Positions 1-9,345 are shown, numbered from the stretch's first letter. The stretch is 64,000 nt of DNA from Pandoraea apista (GCF_001465595.2 NZ_CP013481.2:4960001-5024000); one strand, 5' to 3'. Notes: generated from the letters alone by a model not told the origin. Translations and numbers: made by a program.

Positions 1-749
1 ACCACTGCCGAGACGAGGTACAGGTAGCCGCTCATACGATGCGCAAACGGCAGCAATGACACCGCGAACAGCACCACGCTGTAGAGCAGGATCTGCAGGC
101 GCGTGTACTTCTCGCCGTGCGTAATCGGCAGCATCGGCAAGCCCGAATTCACGTAATCCTGACGGCGATAAAGCGCGAGCGCCCAAAAGTGCGGAGGCGT
201 CCAGACGAAGATGATGAGCACCAGAATCCACGCATCGGCCGGCACGGCGCCGGTCGCTGCGGCCCAGCCGAGGGCCGGCGGCATGGCGCCCGACGCACCG
301 CCGATCACAATGTTCTGCGGCGTGGAGGGCTTGAGAATGATGGTGTAGATCAGCGCGTAGCCGACGAACGTGGCGAGCGTGAGCCACATCGTGAGCGCGT
401 TGGTGAACGTGTAGAGCACCACCATGCCGGCGGCGCCAAGGATCGTCGAGAAGACGATGATCTGCCACGGAGCGATCTCGCCGCGTGCCGACGGGCGCCA
501 CGCCGTGCGGCGCATGAGGGCGTCGACACGTTGTTCGATCAGACAGTTGACGGCGAAGGCGGACCCGGCGAGCAGCCAGATACCGATGGTGCCACCGATC
601 AGCACCTGCCACGGCACCATACCGCGCGTGGACAGGAACATGCCGATGACGGCGCAGAAGACGGCGAGCTGCGTCACACGGGGCTTGGTCAACGCCCAGT
701 ATTGTGCGATACGGCTAGACGGCGGATGGGGAAGGGTCGTGCTTTTCAT
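1..749 (-). CDS. ctaB: Protoheme IX farnesyltransferase (heme O synthase), 3' part outside window
   Basis: Integral membrane prenyltransferase that adds a farnesyl group to heme b, giving heme O for the cytochrome oxidase. The minus-strand reading frame starts at an ATG at 749 ([20 protein letters not shown]) and runs out of the window with no stop. Visible are the LTKPRVTQL start typical of the CyoE/CtaB family and strongly hydrophobic helices. It lies 18 bp downstream of ctaA, consistent with one heme A biosynthesis operon. The C-terminus is not visible. The call rests on the N-terminal motif, hydrophobicity and context. Confidence 0.9.
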   Translation of the reverse strand, partial: MKSTTLPHPPSSRIAQYWALTKPRVTQLAVFCAVIGMFLSTRGMVPWQVLIGGTIGIWLLAGSAFAVNCLIEQRVDALMRRTAWRPSARGEIAPWQIIVFSTILGAAGMVVLYTFTNALTMWLTLATFVGYALIYTIILKPSTPQNIVIGGASGAMPPALGWAAATGAVPADAWILVLIIFVWTPPHFWALALYRRQDYVNSGLPMLPITHGEKYTRLQILLYSVVLFAVSLLPFAHRMSGYLYLVSAV

Positions 750-767
750 ACACTCAGAGGCAATGCG

Positions 768-1955
768 CTATGCCGAGCCAGTCGGGGCGCCAGCGAGTGG
801 TGCGGTAGCCGGCTCCGCTGACGGGAGGGGCTTCTGGCGGGCCGGAAGGTCTGCCTGATCTGTCAGGCCGGCCGCAATGGGCGTCACCGTTCTGGCGGCG
901 CGAATGCGGTAGTTTAACATAACGAGCAACAGCAGCAGGACGGCCGCCCCGCCGTTATGAGCGATGGCGTTGAGCAGCGGCCATTGGAAAACGATGTTCG
1001 ACAATCCCGTCGCGAACTGCACGAACACCAGCATCAATACCAGAATAGACGGTTTTCTGAGCGCGGCATGACGTCGCAGCCGGCTCGCCAACCACGCCAG
1101 ATACGCCACCACCACCACCGCAAACGTCCGGTGCACCCAGTGGATCGCCACGAGCGCATCCATCGGGATCACCTCGCCGCCCGCGGTCTTGCCTAGCTCG
1201 CGCCAGAGCCTGAAGCCGTTGTGGAAGTCCATCGGCGGCACCCACTGTCCCTGACAGGTCGGGAAATCGGTACACGCCAACACGGCGTAGTTGGTACTCA
1301 CCCAGCCACCGAGCGCAATCTGAAACACCAGCAACGCCAGCCCGATCAGCGCCGCCCAACGCCAGCGCAACGCGCCCGGGTCGGCCGCCACGCTCGTCGT
1401 CGGCATTTGACGCGACGCCAGCCATGTCAGCGAACCCAGCAAAGTGAGCGCCAACATCAGATGCGTAGTCACGATCACCGGCTGGAGCTTCATCGTGACG
1501 GTCCACGCACCGAACGCTCCCTGAACACACACGAGAACGAACAGCCACGTGGCCAGCCAGGGCGACTGCTTCAGTTCGCGCCGCTTCACCCAGGCCATCA
1601 CCATCAACACGATGATGAGCACGCCCACCGACATGGCGAAGTACCGATGGATCATCTCGATCCACGCTTTGACGAACGTTACCGGACCGGTCGGCAGCAT
1701 GGACTGCGCGGCGTGAATGTCGGCGTGCGCGGCAAACGGCGACGACGTGCCATAGCAGCCCGGCCAGTCGGGACACCCGAGCCCCGAATCCGTGAGCCGC
1801 GTAAAGCCGCCGAACATGATCAGGTCGAGCGTAAGAAAGGTCGTCACCCAGGCCAGTTTGCGGTACTTGTTCGCATCTCGGCGCAACAGCACCCAGCCGA
1901 GCGGCAGCACCGCAATGCACAGGCCGATGAAGCCCAGTTCCAGAAGGTAAAGCAT
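768..1955 (-). CDS. ctaA: Heme A synthase (COX15/CtaA family)
   Basis: Membrane monooxygenase that converts heme O to heme A for the aa3 oxidase. The 395-residue protein has about eight hydrophobic helices and the expected histidines: IHRYFAMS in the first half, THLMLAL, IHWVHRTFAVV and AIAHNGGAAV near the C-terminus. A conserved Cys pair lies in the first loop (LGCPDWPGC). It sits directly upstream of ctaB and 82 bp downstream of the SCO-like gene. The C-terminal 50 residues are a low-complexity cytoplasmic tail. Confidence 0.95.
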   Translation of the reverse strand: MLYLLELGFIGLCIAVLPLGWVLLRRDANKYRKLAWVTTFLTLDLIMFGGFTRLTDSGLGCPDWPGCYGTSSPFAAHADIHAAQSMLPTGPVTFVKAWIEMIHRYFAMSVGVLIIVLMVMAWVKRRELKQSPWLATWLFVLVCVQGAFGAWTVTMKLQPVIVTTHLMLALTLLGSLTWLASRQMPTTSVAADPGALRWRWAALIGLALLVFQIALGGWVSTNYAVLACTDFPTCQGQWVPPMDFHNGFRLWRELGKTAGGEVIPMDALVAIHWVHRTFAVVVVAYLAWLASRLRRHAALRKPSILVLMLVFVQFATGLSNIVFQWPLLNAIAHNGGAAVLLLLLVMLNYRIRAARTVTPIAAGLTDQADLPARQKPLPSAEPATAPLAGAPTGSA

Positions 1956-2037
1956 CGGTTTTACGTCAGTTCTTCGTCATGTCCCGTGCGCCATCGCGCC
2001 CGGTCTCGTCCATCGTCTGTATGGCGGGGCTCGCCCC

Positions 2038-2670
2038 TCAACCCGTACCCGACCATTTGAGCAGTCGGGACAGATCGCTCTTGATCTTGCCCGGATCGGC
2101 ATGCTTCGGGAACGCCATCATCAGGTTGCCCAGCGGGTCGACCAGGTAGATGTGGTCACGCAGGCCAGTGCCATCCTGTGTCGGCAGCCACGACGCCAGC
2201 GCAACCGGATCGGTCCGCAGACGGCGCGTATCTTCATACGCCGCATCGAGCCTGTCTGATACGGGCGCATCGTCCGTCACCAGCCACAGGGTTTCGACTC
2301 GCGTGCGCTCATTCCCCTGCAACACGCGGATCTGCCGCATATAGAAGAGTTTGCTCACGCAATTCTCGTCACACGCGGCGGTGTCGGCGCTGATCATCAG
2401 CCACTTGCCCTTGAGCGACGACAACGGCAGCGTCTCGCCCGTCTCGTCGTCGCGCACCGTCAGCGCGGGCAGCGGCCGCTGCGGTTCGATCAACTTCCCA
2501 TACGCCGACGTGCCGCCTTGCGGCTTGAATACGTAATACATCAGATACGCCGCCACTGCCGGCGCAGCACACACCACGAACAACAACACCAGCATGCGCC
2601 GCGCGCGGCGTCGTTGCGTCGGATCGATGGCGGGGCTTCCCGTACTTCCGGCACTCGCTTCTGTACTCAT
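2038..2670 (-). CDS. SCO-like cytochrome c oxidase assembly protein (thioredoxin fold)
   Basis: A 210-residue protein with a basic N-terminus, one membrane anchor at about residues 27-45 and a periplasmic thioredoxin-like domain. The segment GKWLMISADTAACDENC resembles the copper-site region of SCO/SenC proteins, but the two cysteines are spaced CxxxC inside an unusual context. No classical C-terminal copper-binding histidine motif is obvious. In Burkholderiales this gene regularly sits between SURF1 and ctaA, and a role in oxidase assembly is inferred from that context. It starts 7 bp downstream of the SURF1 stop, so the two are probably cotranscribed. Confidence 0.8.
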   Translation of the reverse strand: MSTEASAGSTGSPAIDPTQRRRARRMLVLLFVVCAAPAVAAYLMYYVFKPQGGTSAYGKLIEPQRPLPALTVRDDETGETLPLSSLKGKWLMISADTAACDENCVSKLFYMRQIRVLQGNERTRVETLWLVTDDAPVSDRLDAAYEDTRRLRTDPVALASWLPTQDGTGLRDHIYLVDPLGNLMMAFPKHADPGKIKSDLSRLLKWSGTG

Positions 2671-2677
2671 GCTCGCC

Positions 2678-3433
2678 TCATGCCCGCTTGAAGGGGTCGA
2701 TGGCTGTCGCCAGCCGGCGTCCGCGCCGATAAGCCAGACGCAGTCCCAGGAGCGCCAGGATCAGCGACATGCCGAACCATTGCGCCATATAGCCATAATT
2801 GCGATCCGCGCCATTCGCCGGCGCAGGCCAGTCGCGCAGCAGATGATCGCCCGTGTCGTTCGTCTGCATGATGACGAACGGTTGCAGCGGCAGCGACGTC
2901 TCGCGCGCGTAATCCGCCACATCGAGATTCTGCCGAATGACCAGCCCTGCCGCCGAGCCACCGTGCCCCAACTCGAAGGCACGCGATGCGTCGGGTTGCG
3001 CAAGCCCCTCGATGGTGACGTCGCCCGCCGGGGTCGCATACGGCATGATCGCAGCCCGATCGCGCAGATCGCGCGGCAGCCATCCGCGATTCACGAGCAC
3101 CACATGGTCCGGCGCCGTCTGTAACGCCATCACCACGTAAAACCCGGGCAACTCGTTGCGCGGACGATTATCCAGATACACCACGCGGTTCTGCAGGAAT
3201 CGTCCCGTGACACGCACGCGCCGGTTCGCCACGTCGCTCAGCGCATAGGTCTGCGCGCCCAGCGCGATCACCGGCGCATGTTCCGCCTGTTCGATCTGCG
3301 CCTGACGTGCCAGACGCATCTGCGCGCGCTGATACTGCCACACGCCGAGCGCTGCGGTGAGCATCACGCCCAGCAGAATCAGCAACGCCGGCACCGGACG
3401 CATGCCGCGCAAGAGGGTTTTCAACACGTACAT
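2678..3433 (-). CDS. SURF1 family cytochrome oxidase biogenesis protein
   Basis: SURF1 homologue (251 residues) that helps heme A insertion or assembly of subunit I. It shows the family plan: an N-terminal membrane helix (LLILLGVMLTAALGVWQYQ), a periplasmic domain with the NRGWLPRD motif, and a C-terminal helix (AQWFGMSLILALLGLRLAY). The frame is open further upstream, but the ATG at 3433 puts the first helix at the usual distance from the N-terminus, so it is chosen. It heads the assembly segment transcribed towards ctaA and ctaB, and is divergent from the small DUF2909 gene. Confidence 0.9.
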   Translation of the reverse strand: MYVLKTLLRGMRPVPALLILLGVMLTAALGVWQYQRAQMRLARQAQIEQAEHAPVIALGAQTYALSDVANRRVRVTGRFLQNRVVYLDNRPRNELPGFYVVMALQTAPDHVVLVNRGWLPRDLRDRAAIMPYATPAGDVTIEGLAQPDASRAFELGHGGSAAGLVIRQNLDVADYARETSLPLQPFVIMQTNDTGDHLLRDWPAPANGADRNYGYMAQWFGMSLILALLGLRLAYRRGRRLATAIDPFKRA

Positions 3434-3538
3434 TCCTTGTCTGGCAGCGCAATGAACGCCGGCGCAATACACTGCATTGCAGCGTGCCAGCGCGTGTCCG
3501 TTGCTTGATAATGACGAATTCCCGTCATCGGACAGATC

Positions 3539-3742
3539 ATGCGCATTATCGTTGCCATCGCCTTCGTCCTGATTCTCGGCAGTCTGGCGTCCGCATTGTT
3601 TTTCATGATGCGGGACAAGGGCCGATCGAACCGCACCGTGCATTCGCTCATGGTGCGCGTCGGCCTGTCGGTGACGCTGTTCCTGCTCATCCTGTTCGCC
3701 AACTGGATGGGCTGGATTCACAGCACGGGCATACGATACTGA
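3539..3742 (+). CDS. Twin transmembrane small protein (DUF2909-like)
   Basis: A 67-residue protein made almost only of two membrane helices (about residues 2-23 and 41-58) joined by a short basic loop (MRDKGRSNR). This is the architecture of the DUF2909 twin-TM family found inside proteobacterial cytochrome oxidase loci. Its exact role is unknown. It is the only plus-strand gene in the oxidase block and is divergent from SURF1, with 105 bp between the starts for promoters. Confidence 0.8.
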   Translation: MRIIVAIAFVLILGSLASALFFMMRDKGRSNRTVHSLMVRVGLSVTLFLLILFANWMGWIHSTGIRY

Positions 3743-3953
3743 GTCCCGCGCCGCCCACCCGCGGCAAATCGCCGCACCCCATCCCCGCTGTCCGTCTTCG
3801 ATTCACGCCGTACGGGTGGCCGTCGCACGGTGCCGAGACTTACGGTACCGCACCGGCGATGCGACATAAGGCCGCATTGCGCGCCCACCCGGCACTTTTG
3901 CCGGCAAAGCCCCTACTGCCCTATCGGGTGATGCCAGCCCCTGCAAATGGAAA

Positions 3954-3974
3954 CGCCGCCGGAATCCGGCGGCG
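3954..3974 (-). terminator. Intrinsic terminator downstream of ctaE
   Basis: Perfect 9-bp stem CGCCGCCGG / CCGGCGGCG with a 3-nt loop. On the minus strand it is followed by TTTCCATTT. It lies 27 bp past the ctaE stop, as expected for the end of the ctaC-ctaD-ctaG-ctaE transcript. Confidence 0.75.
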
Positions 3975-4000
3975 TCCCGATCGTCTTGCCGCGTTCGACG

Positions 4001-4861
4001 TCAGAGCCAGTAGACCACGACGTACAGCCCCAGCCAGACCACATCCACAAAGTGCCAGTACCACGCCGCGCCTTCGAAACCGAAGTGATGCTCAGGGGTG
4101 AAGTGGCCCTTCATCAGACGAATCAACATGACGCTGAGCATGATTGCGCCCAGCATCACGTGAAAGCCGTGGAAACCGGTGAGCAGGAAGAACGTCGAGC
4201 CATACACGCCCGAGGTGAGCTTCAGGTTCAGTTCGGTATAAGCGTGGTGATATTCGTAAGCCTGGAAGCCCAGGAAGACGAAGCCCAGCACCACCGTGGC
4301 GAACAGCCAGAAGATCGCACTGCCGCGATGGTTGGCGCGCAAGGCGTGGTGCGAGATCGTGAGCGTGACCCCCGAGGTCAGCAGCAGTGCGGTGTTGAGC
4401 GTCGGGATCGGCCACGGGCCCATCGTCTCGAAAGCATCGACCACCCCGGCCGGGCCGGCGTTTGGCCACACGGCGGTGAAATCGGGCCACAGCAGCTTGT
4501 TGTCGAGATCGCCGAGCCATGGCATTGCCAGCGTGCGCGCGTAGAACAACGCGCCGAAGAACGCTGCGAAGAACATCACCTCGGAGAAGATGAACCAGCT
4601 CATGCCCCAGCGATAGGACACGTCGATGCGCTTGCCGTACAGCCCGCCCTCGGACTCCGCGATCGAATCGCCGAACCAGCTGCGCAGCACCCACAGCACC
4701 CACAGCAGGCCGGCCAGCGCCGTCCACGGTGCCCACGATAGACCGTTGACCCACGCGGCGGCCGAGCCGAGCACCACAAGCAAGCCGACGCTGCAGCTCA
4801 CCGGGTGACGCGAGGGGGCCGGCACGAAGTAGTAAGGCGCCGTTTGGTGTTGACCACTCAT
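4001..4861 (-). CDS. ctaE: Cytochrome c oxidase subunit III
   Basis: Seven-helix core subunit of the aa3-type oxidase, 286 residues. Recognisable features are the N-terminal PYYFVPAPSRHPV, the FSEVMFFAAFFGALFYAR helix with its conserved Glu, the LTGFHGFHVMLGAIML segment, and the HHFGFEGAAWYWHFVDVVWLGLY C-terminus, all diagnostic of CtaE/CoxC. It is the last gene of the oxidase operon, ahead of a strong terminator. A gap of about 40 bp separates it from the DUF2970 gene. Confidence 0.97.
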   Translation of the reverse strand: MSGQHQTAPYYFVPAPSRHPVSCSVGLLVVLGSAAAWVNGLSWAPWTALAGLLWVLWVLRSWFGDSIAESEGGLYGKRIDVSYRWGMSWFIFSEVMFFAAFFGALFYARTLAMPWLGDLDNKLLWPDFTAVWPNAGPAGVVDAFETMGPWPIPTLNTALLLTSGVTLTISHHALRANHRGSAIFWLFATVVLGFVFLGFQAYEYHHAYTELNLKLTSGVYGSTFFLLTGFHGFHVMLGAIMLSVMLIRLMKGHFTPEHHFGFEGAAWYWHFVDVVWLGLYVVVYWL

Positions 4862-4900
4862 TCTTATCTCTCCAGGCTTGGTTCTCTTTGTCTATGCCAT

Positions 4901-5122
4901 TCACGTCGCGAGCCGAATGGCGAGCTTCGCCAACAGCACCAGCGCCACGACAAACAGGATGCCCCCGACCAGTCCCGCAACGATCAGGTGCACAGGATTG
5001 AGCTGCGCCATGTCGCGGTCGTGATCGCGCCCCTTGCGCACACCGAAAAACGACCAGAACACCGCATTGATGGTCTGGACGAATGACAGCTTGCGCTGGG
5101 TCGCCTCCTTAAGGTCATCCAT
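4901..5122 (-). CDS. Small membrane protein, DUF2970 family
   Basis: A 73-residue protein with a charged N-terminal half (MDDLKEATQRKLSF; VRKGRDHDRD) and a single C-terminal membrane helix (LIVAGLVGGILFVVALVLLA). The chosen ATG at 5122 overlaps the ctaG stop by 8 bp, indicating translational coupling. A start further upstream would run 40 bp into ctaG. DUF2970 proteins occur between ctaG and ctaE in Burkholderiales. Function is unknown, with oxidase assembly or stability inferred from position. Confidence 0.8.
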   Translation of the reverse strand: MDDLKEATQRKLSFVQTINAVFWSFFGVRKGRDHDRDMAQLNPVHLIVAGLVGGILFVVALVLLAKLAIRLAT

Positions 5123-5732
5123 TGCTGCCCTTGCCTCCTCCTGCCGCTCCTGCACTCAACTCGCCGCTTTGCGCGCCCGCGGTGGCGTCTGCGCGCTGAT
5201 TGGCGTCGTTCTTGCCGAGATCGAAAAAAGTATAGGACAGCGTGATCGTATTCACATCCTTGGGCAGCTTCGTGTCCACCACGAAAACCACCGGAAACTC
5301 CTTGGCCTCTCCGGCCTTGAGTGTCTGCTGCGTGAAGCAGAAGCACTCGATCTTCTTGAAGTAGCTCGCCGCCTGCGCCGGGGCATAGCTCGGGATCGCC
5401 TGCGCTCGCACCTCATGCGGCTGCTGATTCGCCACTTCGTACTCGATGGTCGCGATCTGTCCGGGATGCACCGTCAAACTGCTCTTCGCCGGCTTGAAAC
5501 GCAGCGGTCCCTGCGCGTTGGCGTCGAACTCAACAGTGATCGTGCGGCTTTCGTCGACCTGCGAATTGCGCGCCGCGATCTCGGTTGTGCGATCCCCCAA
5601 CTGGTTGATGCCCACGAGATCGCAGAATGCGCGGTAAAACGGCACCATTGCGTAGCCGAAACCGAACATCACTGCGACCAGCAGCAGCAACTTGCTGAAG
5701 GTACGCACATTGATTCGTCGCAAACCGCCCAT
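5115..5732 (-). CDS. ctaG: Cytochrome c oxidase assembly protein CtaG (Cox11 family)
   Basis: Copper chaperone for the CuB site of subunit I. The 205-residue protein has one N-terminal membrane helix (LLLLVAVMFGFGYAMVPFYRAFCDL) and a periplasmic immunoglobulin-like domain. The copper-binding CFCF motif lies in KKIECFCFTQQTLKAGE, and the family signature YTFFDLGKN lies near the C-terminus. It is followed by an acidic/Ala-rich tail. It overlaps the downstream DUF2970 gene and follows the 39-residue small protein gene by about 100 bp. Confidence 0.95.
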   Translation of the reverse strand: MGGLRRINVRTFSKLLLLVAVMFGFGYAMVPFYRAFCDLVGINQLGDRTTEIAARNSQVDESRTITVEFDANAQGPLRFKPAKSSLTVHPGQIATIEYEVANQQPHEVRAQAIPSYAPAQAASYFKKIECFCFTQQTLKAGEAKEFPVVFVVDTKLPKDVNTITLSYTFFDLGKNDANQRADATAGAQSGELSAGAAGGGKGSNG

Positions 5733-5838
5733 ATTCGCCTTGAGGGCACCCGCTCGGTGCCGTCTGTTGCTCTGCGTTGCGTCCCTTGCCGTGGGGCCGC
5801 GTCCCCGGCCACCCCGCCGCGAGGGCGAGGCGTCCGGA

Positions 5839-5958
5839 TCAGATACCGCCCATCAGCTTGGTCTTGATCATCACGCCGACGAAGAAAACCACCACGACCG
5901 AGGCAAGAATCAGCCCCGTGCGCAGATTCTTCGCCCGTTGTTCAGGACTGGCCGCCAT
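5839..5958 (-). CDS. 39-residue cytochrome oxidase small assembly protein
   Basis: A short frame (MAASPEQRAKNLRTGLILAS, then a Val/Phe-rich helix ending KTKLMGGI) starts at the ATG at 5958, 2 bp after the ctaD stop, and ends at TGA 5839-5841. It predicts a polar N-terminus and one membrane helix. Genes of this kind, annotated as cytochrome oxidase small assembly protein, sit between ctaD and ctaG in many Burkholderiales. Spacing and position support a real gene although it is very short. Function is inferred only from context. Confidence 0.75.
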   Translation of the reverse strand: MAASPEQRAKNLRTGLILASVVVVFFVGVMIKTKLMGGI

Positions 5959-5960
5959 GT

Positions 5961-7559
5961 TCAATGCACCTTAGGCGGCGTCTCGAACGTATGGAACGGC
6001 GCCGGACTCGGGACCGTCCACTCCAGGCCTTCCGCACCGTCCCACGGCTTGGCTTCGGCGGCCGGGCCACCGCGCCACGTCGGCAGTGCGACGAAGAACA
6101 GGAAGTACACCTGCATCAGGCCGAAACCGAACGCGCCAATCGTCGCGAGCTGGTTGAAATCCGTGAACTGCGCCGGGTAGTCGGCATAGCGACGCGGCAT
6201 GCCGGCCAGCCCCAGGAAGTGCATCGGGAAGAACGTCACGTTGAACGTGATGAGCGAGCCCCAGAAGTGGAACTTGCCGCGCCATTCGTTGTACATGTGG
6301 CCTGTCCACTTCGGCACCCAGTAATAGAACCCTGAGAAGAGCGCGAATAGCGAACCGGCCACCAGCACATAGTGGAAGTGCGCCACCACGTAGTAAGTGC
6401 CGTGCATCTGAATGTCGAGCGGCGCCAGCGAGAGCATCAGGCCGGTGAAGCCGCCCATCGTGAACACGAACAGAAAGCCGACAGCGAAGAGCATCGGCGA
6501 CTCGAACGTGAGCGAGCCCTTCCACATGGTGGCGACCCAGTTGAACACCTTCACACCGGTCGGCACCGAGATCAGCATCGTGGCGTACATGAAAAAGAGC
6601 TGGCCCGTGACCGGCATGCCAGTCACGAACATGTGGTGCGCCCACACCATGAACGACAGAATCGCGATCGACGCCGTGGCGTACACCATCGAGCTATAGC
6701 CGAACAGCGGCTTGCGCGAGAACGCCGGAATCACCTGCGAGACGATTCCGAACGCCGGCAGAATCATGATGTACACCTCCGGGTGCCCGAAGAACCAGAA
6801 GATGTGCTGATACATGACCGGATCGCCGCCACCCGCCGCGTTGAAGAACGACGTGCCGAAGTGACGGTCCGTGAGCAGCATGGTGATCGCACCGGCAAGC
6901 ACCGGCATCACGGCGATGAGCAGATAGGCGGTGATCAGCCACGTCCACACGAACATCGGCATCTTCATGAGCGTCATGCCCGGCGCGCGCATGTTCAGAA
7001 TGGTCACGATGATGTTGATCGCGCCCATGATCGACGACGCACCCAGAATGTGTGCACCGAAGATCGCCAGATCCTGGCCCGGGCCCATCTGCACCGACAG
7101 CGGCGCGTACATCGTCCAGCCCGCCGCCGTGGCACCGCCCGGCACGAGGAACGACGAAATCAGCAGCAGACCGCCGACCGGCAGCAGCCAGAAGCTGAAG
7201 TTGTTCATACGCGCGAAGGCCATGTCCGACGCGCCGATCTGCAGCGGGATCATCCAGTTCGCGAACCCGACGAACGCCGGCATGATCGCGCCGAAGATCA
7301 TCACCAGGCCGTGCATGGTGGTGAGCTGATTAAAGAACTCCGGACGAATGAACTGCAGGCCCGGTTCGAACAATTCCGCACGGATCATCAACGCCATCAC
7401 GCCGCCCGAGAGCAGCATGACAAACGAGAAGATCATGTACATCGTGCCGATGTCCTTGTGATTCGTCGCGAACAGCCAGCGACGCCATCCGTGCGGATGG
7501 TCGTGCGCGTGATCGTCGTGACCCGCCACGTGATCGTGAGCGATGGAACTCATACCCAA
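5961..7559 (-). CDS. ctaD: Cytochrome c oxidase subunit I
   Basis: Catalytic heme a / heme a3-CuB subunit, 532 residues with 12 helices. Seen in the sequence are the heme a ligand region (TTMHGLVMIFGAIMP), the CuB His-Tyr motif HPEVYIMILP, the CuB histidine pair in WAHHMFVTG, the K-channel region, and HFHYVLVAGS for the heme a3 and heme a ligands. A His-rich N-terminus (HDHVAGHDDHAHDHPHG) is typical of Burkholderiaceae homologues. It is 29 bp downstream of ctaC. Confidence 0.98.
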   Translation of the reverse strand: MGMSSIAHDHVAGHDDHAHDHPHGWRRWLFATNHKDIGTMYMIFSFVMLLSGGVMALMIRAELFEPGLQFIRPEFFNQLTTMHGLVMIFGAIMPAFVGFANWMIPLQIGASDMAFARMNNFSFWLLPVGGLLLISSFLVPGGATAAGWTMYAPLSVQMGPGQDLAIFGAHILGASSIMGAINIIVTILNMRAPGMTLMKMPMFVWTWLITAYLLIAVMPVLAGAITMLLTDRHFGTSFFNAAGGGDPVMYQHIFWFFGHPEVYIMILPAFGIVSQVIPAFSRKPLFGYSSMVYATASIAILSFMVWAHHMFVTGMPVTGQLFFMYATMLISVPTGVKVFNWVATMWKGSLTFESPMLFAVGFLFVFTMGGFTGLMLSLAPLDIQMHGTYYVVAHFHYVLVAGSLFALFSGFYYWVPKWTGHMYNEWRGKFHFWGSLITFNVTFFPMHFLGLAGMPRRYADYPAQFTDFNQLATIGAFGFGLMQVYFLFFVALPTWRGGPAAEAKPWDGAEGLEWTVPSPAPFHTFETPPKVH

Positions 7560-7588
7560 TCTCCTTCCTCGAACTGGTCGAACGGCAC

Positions 7589-8797
7589 TTAACTGTTCTT
7601 CGCTGCGCCAGCGTCGGCAGCCCCTGCGGCATTTGCCGACTTGTTGCCACGCGCTTCGCGCACCTGCGCCGGCTGAATCACATCACCGGTCTTGTTGCTC
7701 CACGAGTTGCGCTCGAACGTGATGACGGCCGCAAGCTCCACATCGTTCAGATGCGACCAGTTAGGCATCGCATTCTTGCCGTGCAGCACGATGCTGATGT
7801 GGTCTGCCACCGGGCCGGTCACGATCTTGCCGCCATCGAGTGCCGGAAATGCGCCGCCGCCCTTGCCGTTCGGCTGGTGGCACACCGCGCAATTCGATGC
7901 GTAGACCTTCTGGCCGCGCTCCATCAGTTCCTGCACGGTGTAAGTCTTGTTCGGGTCGTCGGCCGACGCAGCCATCTGCTTCTTCTGCGTATCGACCCAC
8001 TTGTTGTAATCCTCTTCCGAGACCACCTTCACCACGACCGGCATGTACGCGTGCTCCTTACCGCACAGCTCGGTACAGAAGCCGCGATACTCGCCCACCT
8101 TCTCGGCCTTGAACCACGTATCGCGAACGAAGCCCGGAATCGCGTCCTGCTTGATACCGAACGCGGGCACGTAGAACGAGTGAATGACGTCGTTGGCCGT
8201 GGTGATGAGGCGCACCTTCTTGTTGACCGGCACGACCATCGGGTTGTCGACTTCCTGCAGATACGTGTTGCTCTTCGGTTCCTGACCGTCGATCTGGCTG
8301 CGCGGCGTGGTGAGCGTGGAGAGGAACTTGATGCCCTCGCCCTCGCCCTTCAGGTAGTCGTAGCCCCACTTCCACTGATAGCCCGTCACCTTGATCGTGA
8401 TGTCGGCATTGGTCGTGTCCTTCATCGCCACCACGGTTTTCGTAGCGGGCAGCGCCATCAGAATCACGATGATGAACGGCACGACTGTCCAGATCACCTC
8501 GACAGTGGTGCTTTCGTGGAAATTTGCGGGTTGATGACCCTTGGATTTACGGTGCTTGAAAATCGAATAGAACATCACGCCGAACACCGCAATGAAGATC
8601 ACCAGACAGATGATCAGCATCATGGTGTGAAGGCTATGAAGCTCTTCCGCGAGTTTCGTGACCGGCGGCTGGAAGTTGAGTTCGTTGACGGCCGGCCCCC
8701 CCGGCATGTCCGTGACCGCCGCCGCCATTGCCGGAGCGACGGCGAGCAGTGAGGCGCCCGCAAGGAAAGCCGCCAAGGCGTGTTTCGTTTTTTTCAT
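7589..8797 (-). CDS. ctaC: Cytochrome c oxidase subunit II with C-terminal cytochrome c domain
   Basis: CuA-bearing subunit that accepts electrons from cytochrome c. The start is the ATG at 8797, giving 402 residues: a signal peptide (MKKTKHALAAFLAGASLLAV...AMAA), two membrane helices, a CuA domain with CTELCGKEHAYM, then a fused class I cytochrome c domain with heme motif CAVCH and a downstream Met (NAMPNWS). The frame stays open far upstream, but no signal peptide would fit there. The heme domain makes this a caa3-like arrangement with its own electron entry. Confidence 0.95.
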   Translation of the reverse strand: MKKTKHALAAFLAGASLLAVAPAMAAAVTDMPGGPAVNELNFQPPVTKLAEELHSLHTMMLIICLVIFIAVFGVMFYSIFKHRKSKGHQPANFHESTTVEVIWTVVPFIIVILMALPATKTVVAMKDTTNADITIKVTGYQWKWGYDYLKGEGEGIKFLSTLTTPRSQIDGQEPKSNTYLQEVDNPMVVPVNKKVRLITTANDVIHSFYVPAFGIKQDAIPGFVRDTWFKAEKVGEYRGFCTELCGKEHAYMPVVVKVVSEEDYNKWVDTQKKQMAASADDPNKTYTVQELMERGQKVYASNCAVCHQPNGKGGGAFPALDGGKIVTGPVADHISIVLHGKNAMPNWSHLNDVELAAVITFERNSWSNKTGDVIQPAQVREARGNKSANAAGAADAGAAKNS

Positions 8798-8862
8798 AGC
8801 TTCCTTACCCAAAATTACCATCCAAATCCTCCCTGGCGGTCGCCCGAGATCGTCTCCATCTC

Positions 8863-9345
8863 TCAGGCCTGTTGGGCAAGACAACGGCGCAGCTCGCGCG
8901 CAAACGTTTCGCGGCGATGCGGCGCAAGATAGGCACCGACAGTGACCGAGCGGCTCCCCGAGCGCAACACAATGCGCGTACGTGGCGGCGTCTCGATGTC
9001 GATGCGCACCCAGCGGGGATTGAACTCGTACTGCGTCAACCTCTGTGCTGAACGTTGCTCGACCACAAGGCTCACGGGCGACAACCGAATGACCTCGTAA
9101 TCTGTGGCATGCCGGGCATGAATGACGAACGCAACGCCCACCACGAGCAAGTCCAGGCCTGTGAACGGCAAGACCAACCACCCACCGCGCCACGCCGCAA
9201 TCAAGGCAACACCCAGCGACACGGCGGCCAACGACAGGTAGAACAGGACAAACTGGCGCGGCGATATCGCGCAGTTGCGCTTGTGCGTCCATTCCTTCGT
9301 CATCGATTCGACGTCGGAAGAAGAGGCTGCGAGCATCGCCGTCAC
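8863..9345 (-). CDS. DUF2244 integral membrane protein
   Basis: A 160-residue protein with two adjacent hydrophobic helices at about residues 32-75 (FVLFYLSLAAVSLGVALIAA, then WLVLPFTGLDLLVVGVAFVI) and a C-terminal soluble domain with IRLSPVSLVVE and an Arg-rich end. This matches DUF2244, which is found next to cox genes in alpha- and betaproteobacteria. No biochemical function is established. It is the first gene of the oxidase cluster as transcribed, 65 bp upstream of ctaC. Confidence 0.8.
   Translation of the reverse strand: MTAMLAASSSDVESMTKEWTHKRNCAISPRQFVLFYLSLAAVSLGVALIAAWRGGWLVLPFTGLDLLVVGVAFVIHARHATDYEVIRLSPVSLVVEQRSAQRLTQYEFNPRWVRIDIETPPRTRIVLRSGSRSVTVGAYLAPHRRETFARELRRCLAQQA

Noticed and set aside
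6372..7592. Long plus-strand frame opposite ctaD
   Set aside because: Low-complexity His/Arg/Glu composition, antisense to cytochrome oxidase subunit I.
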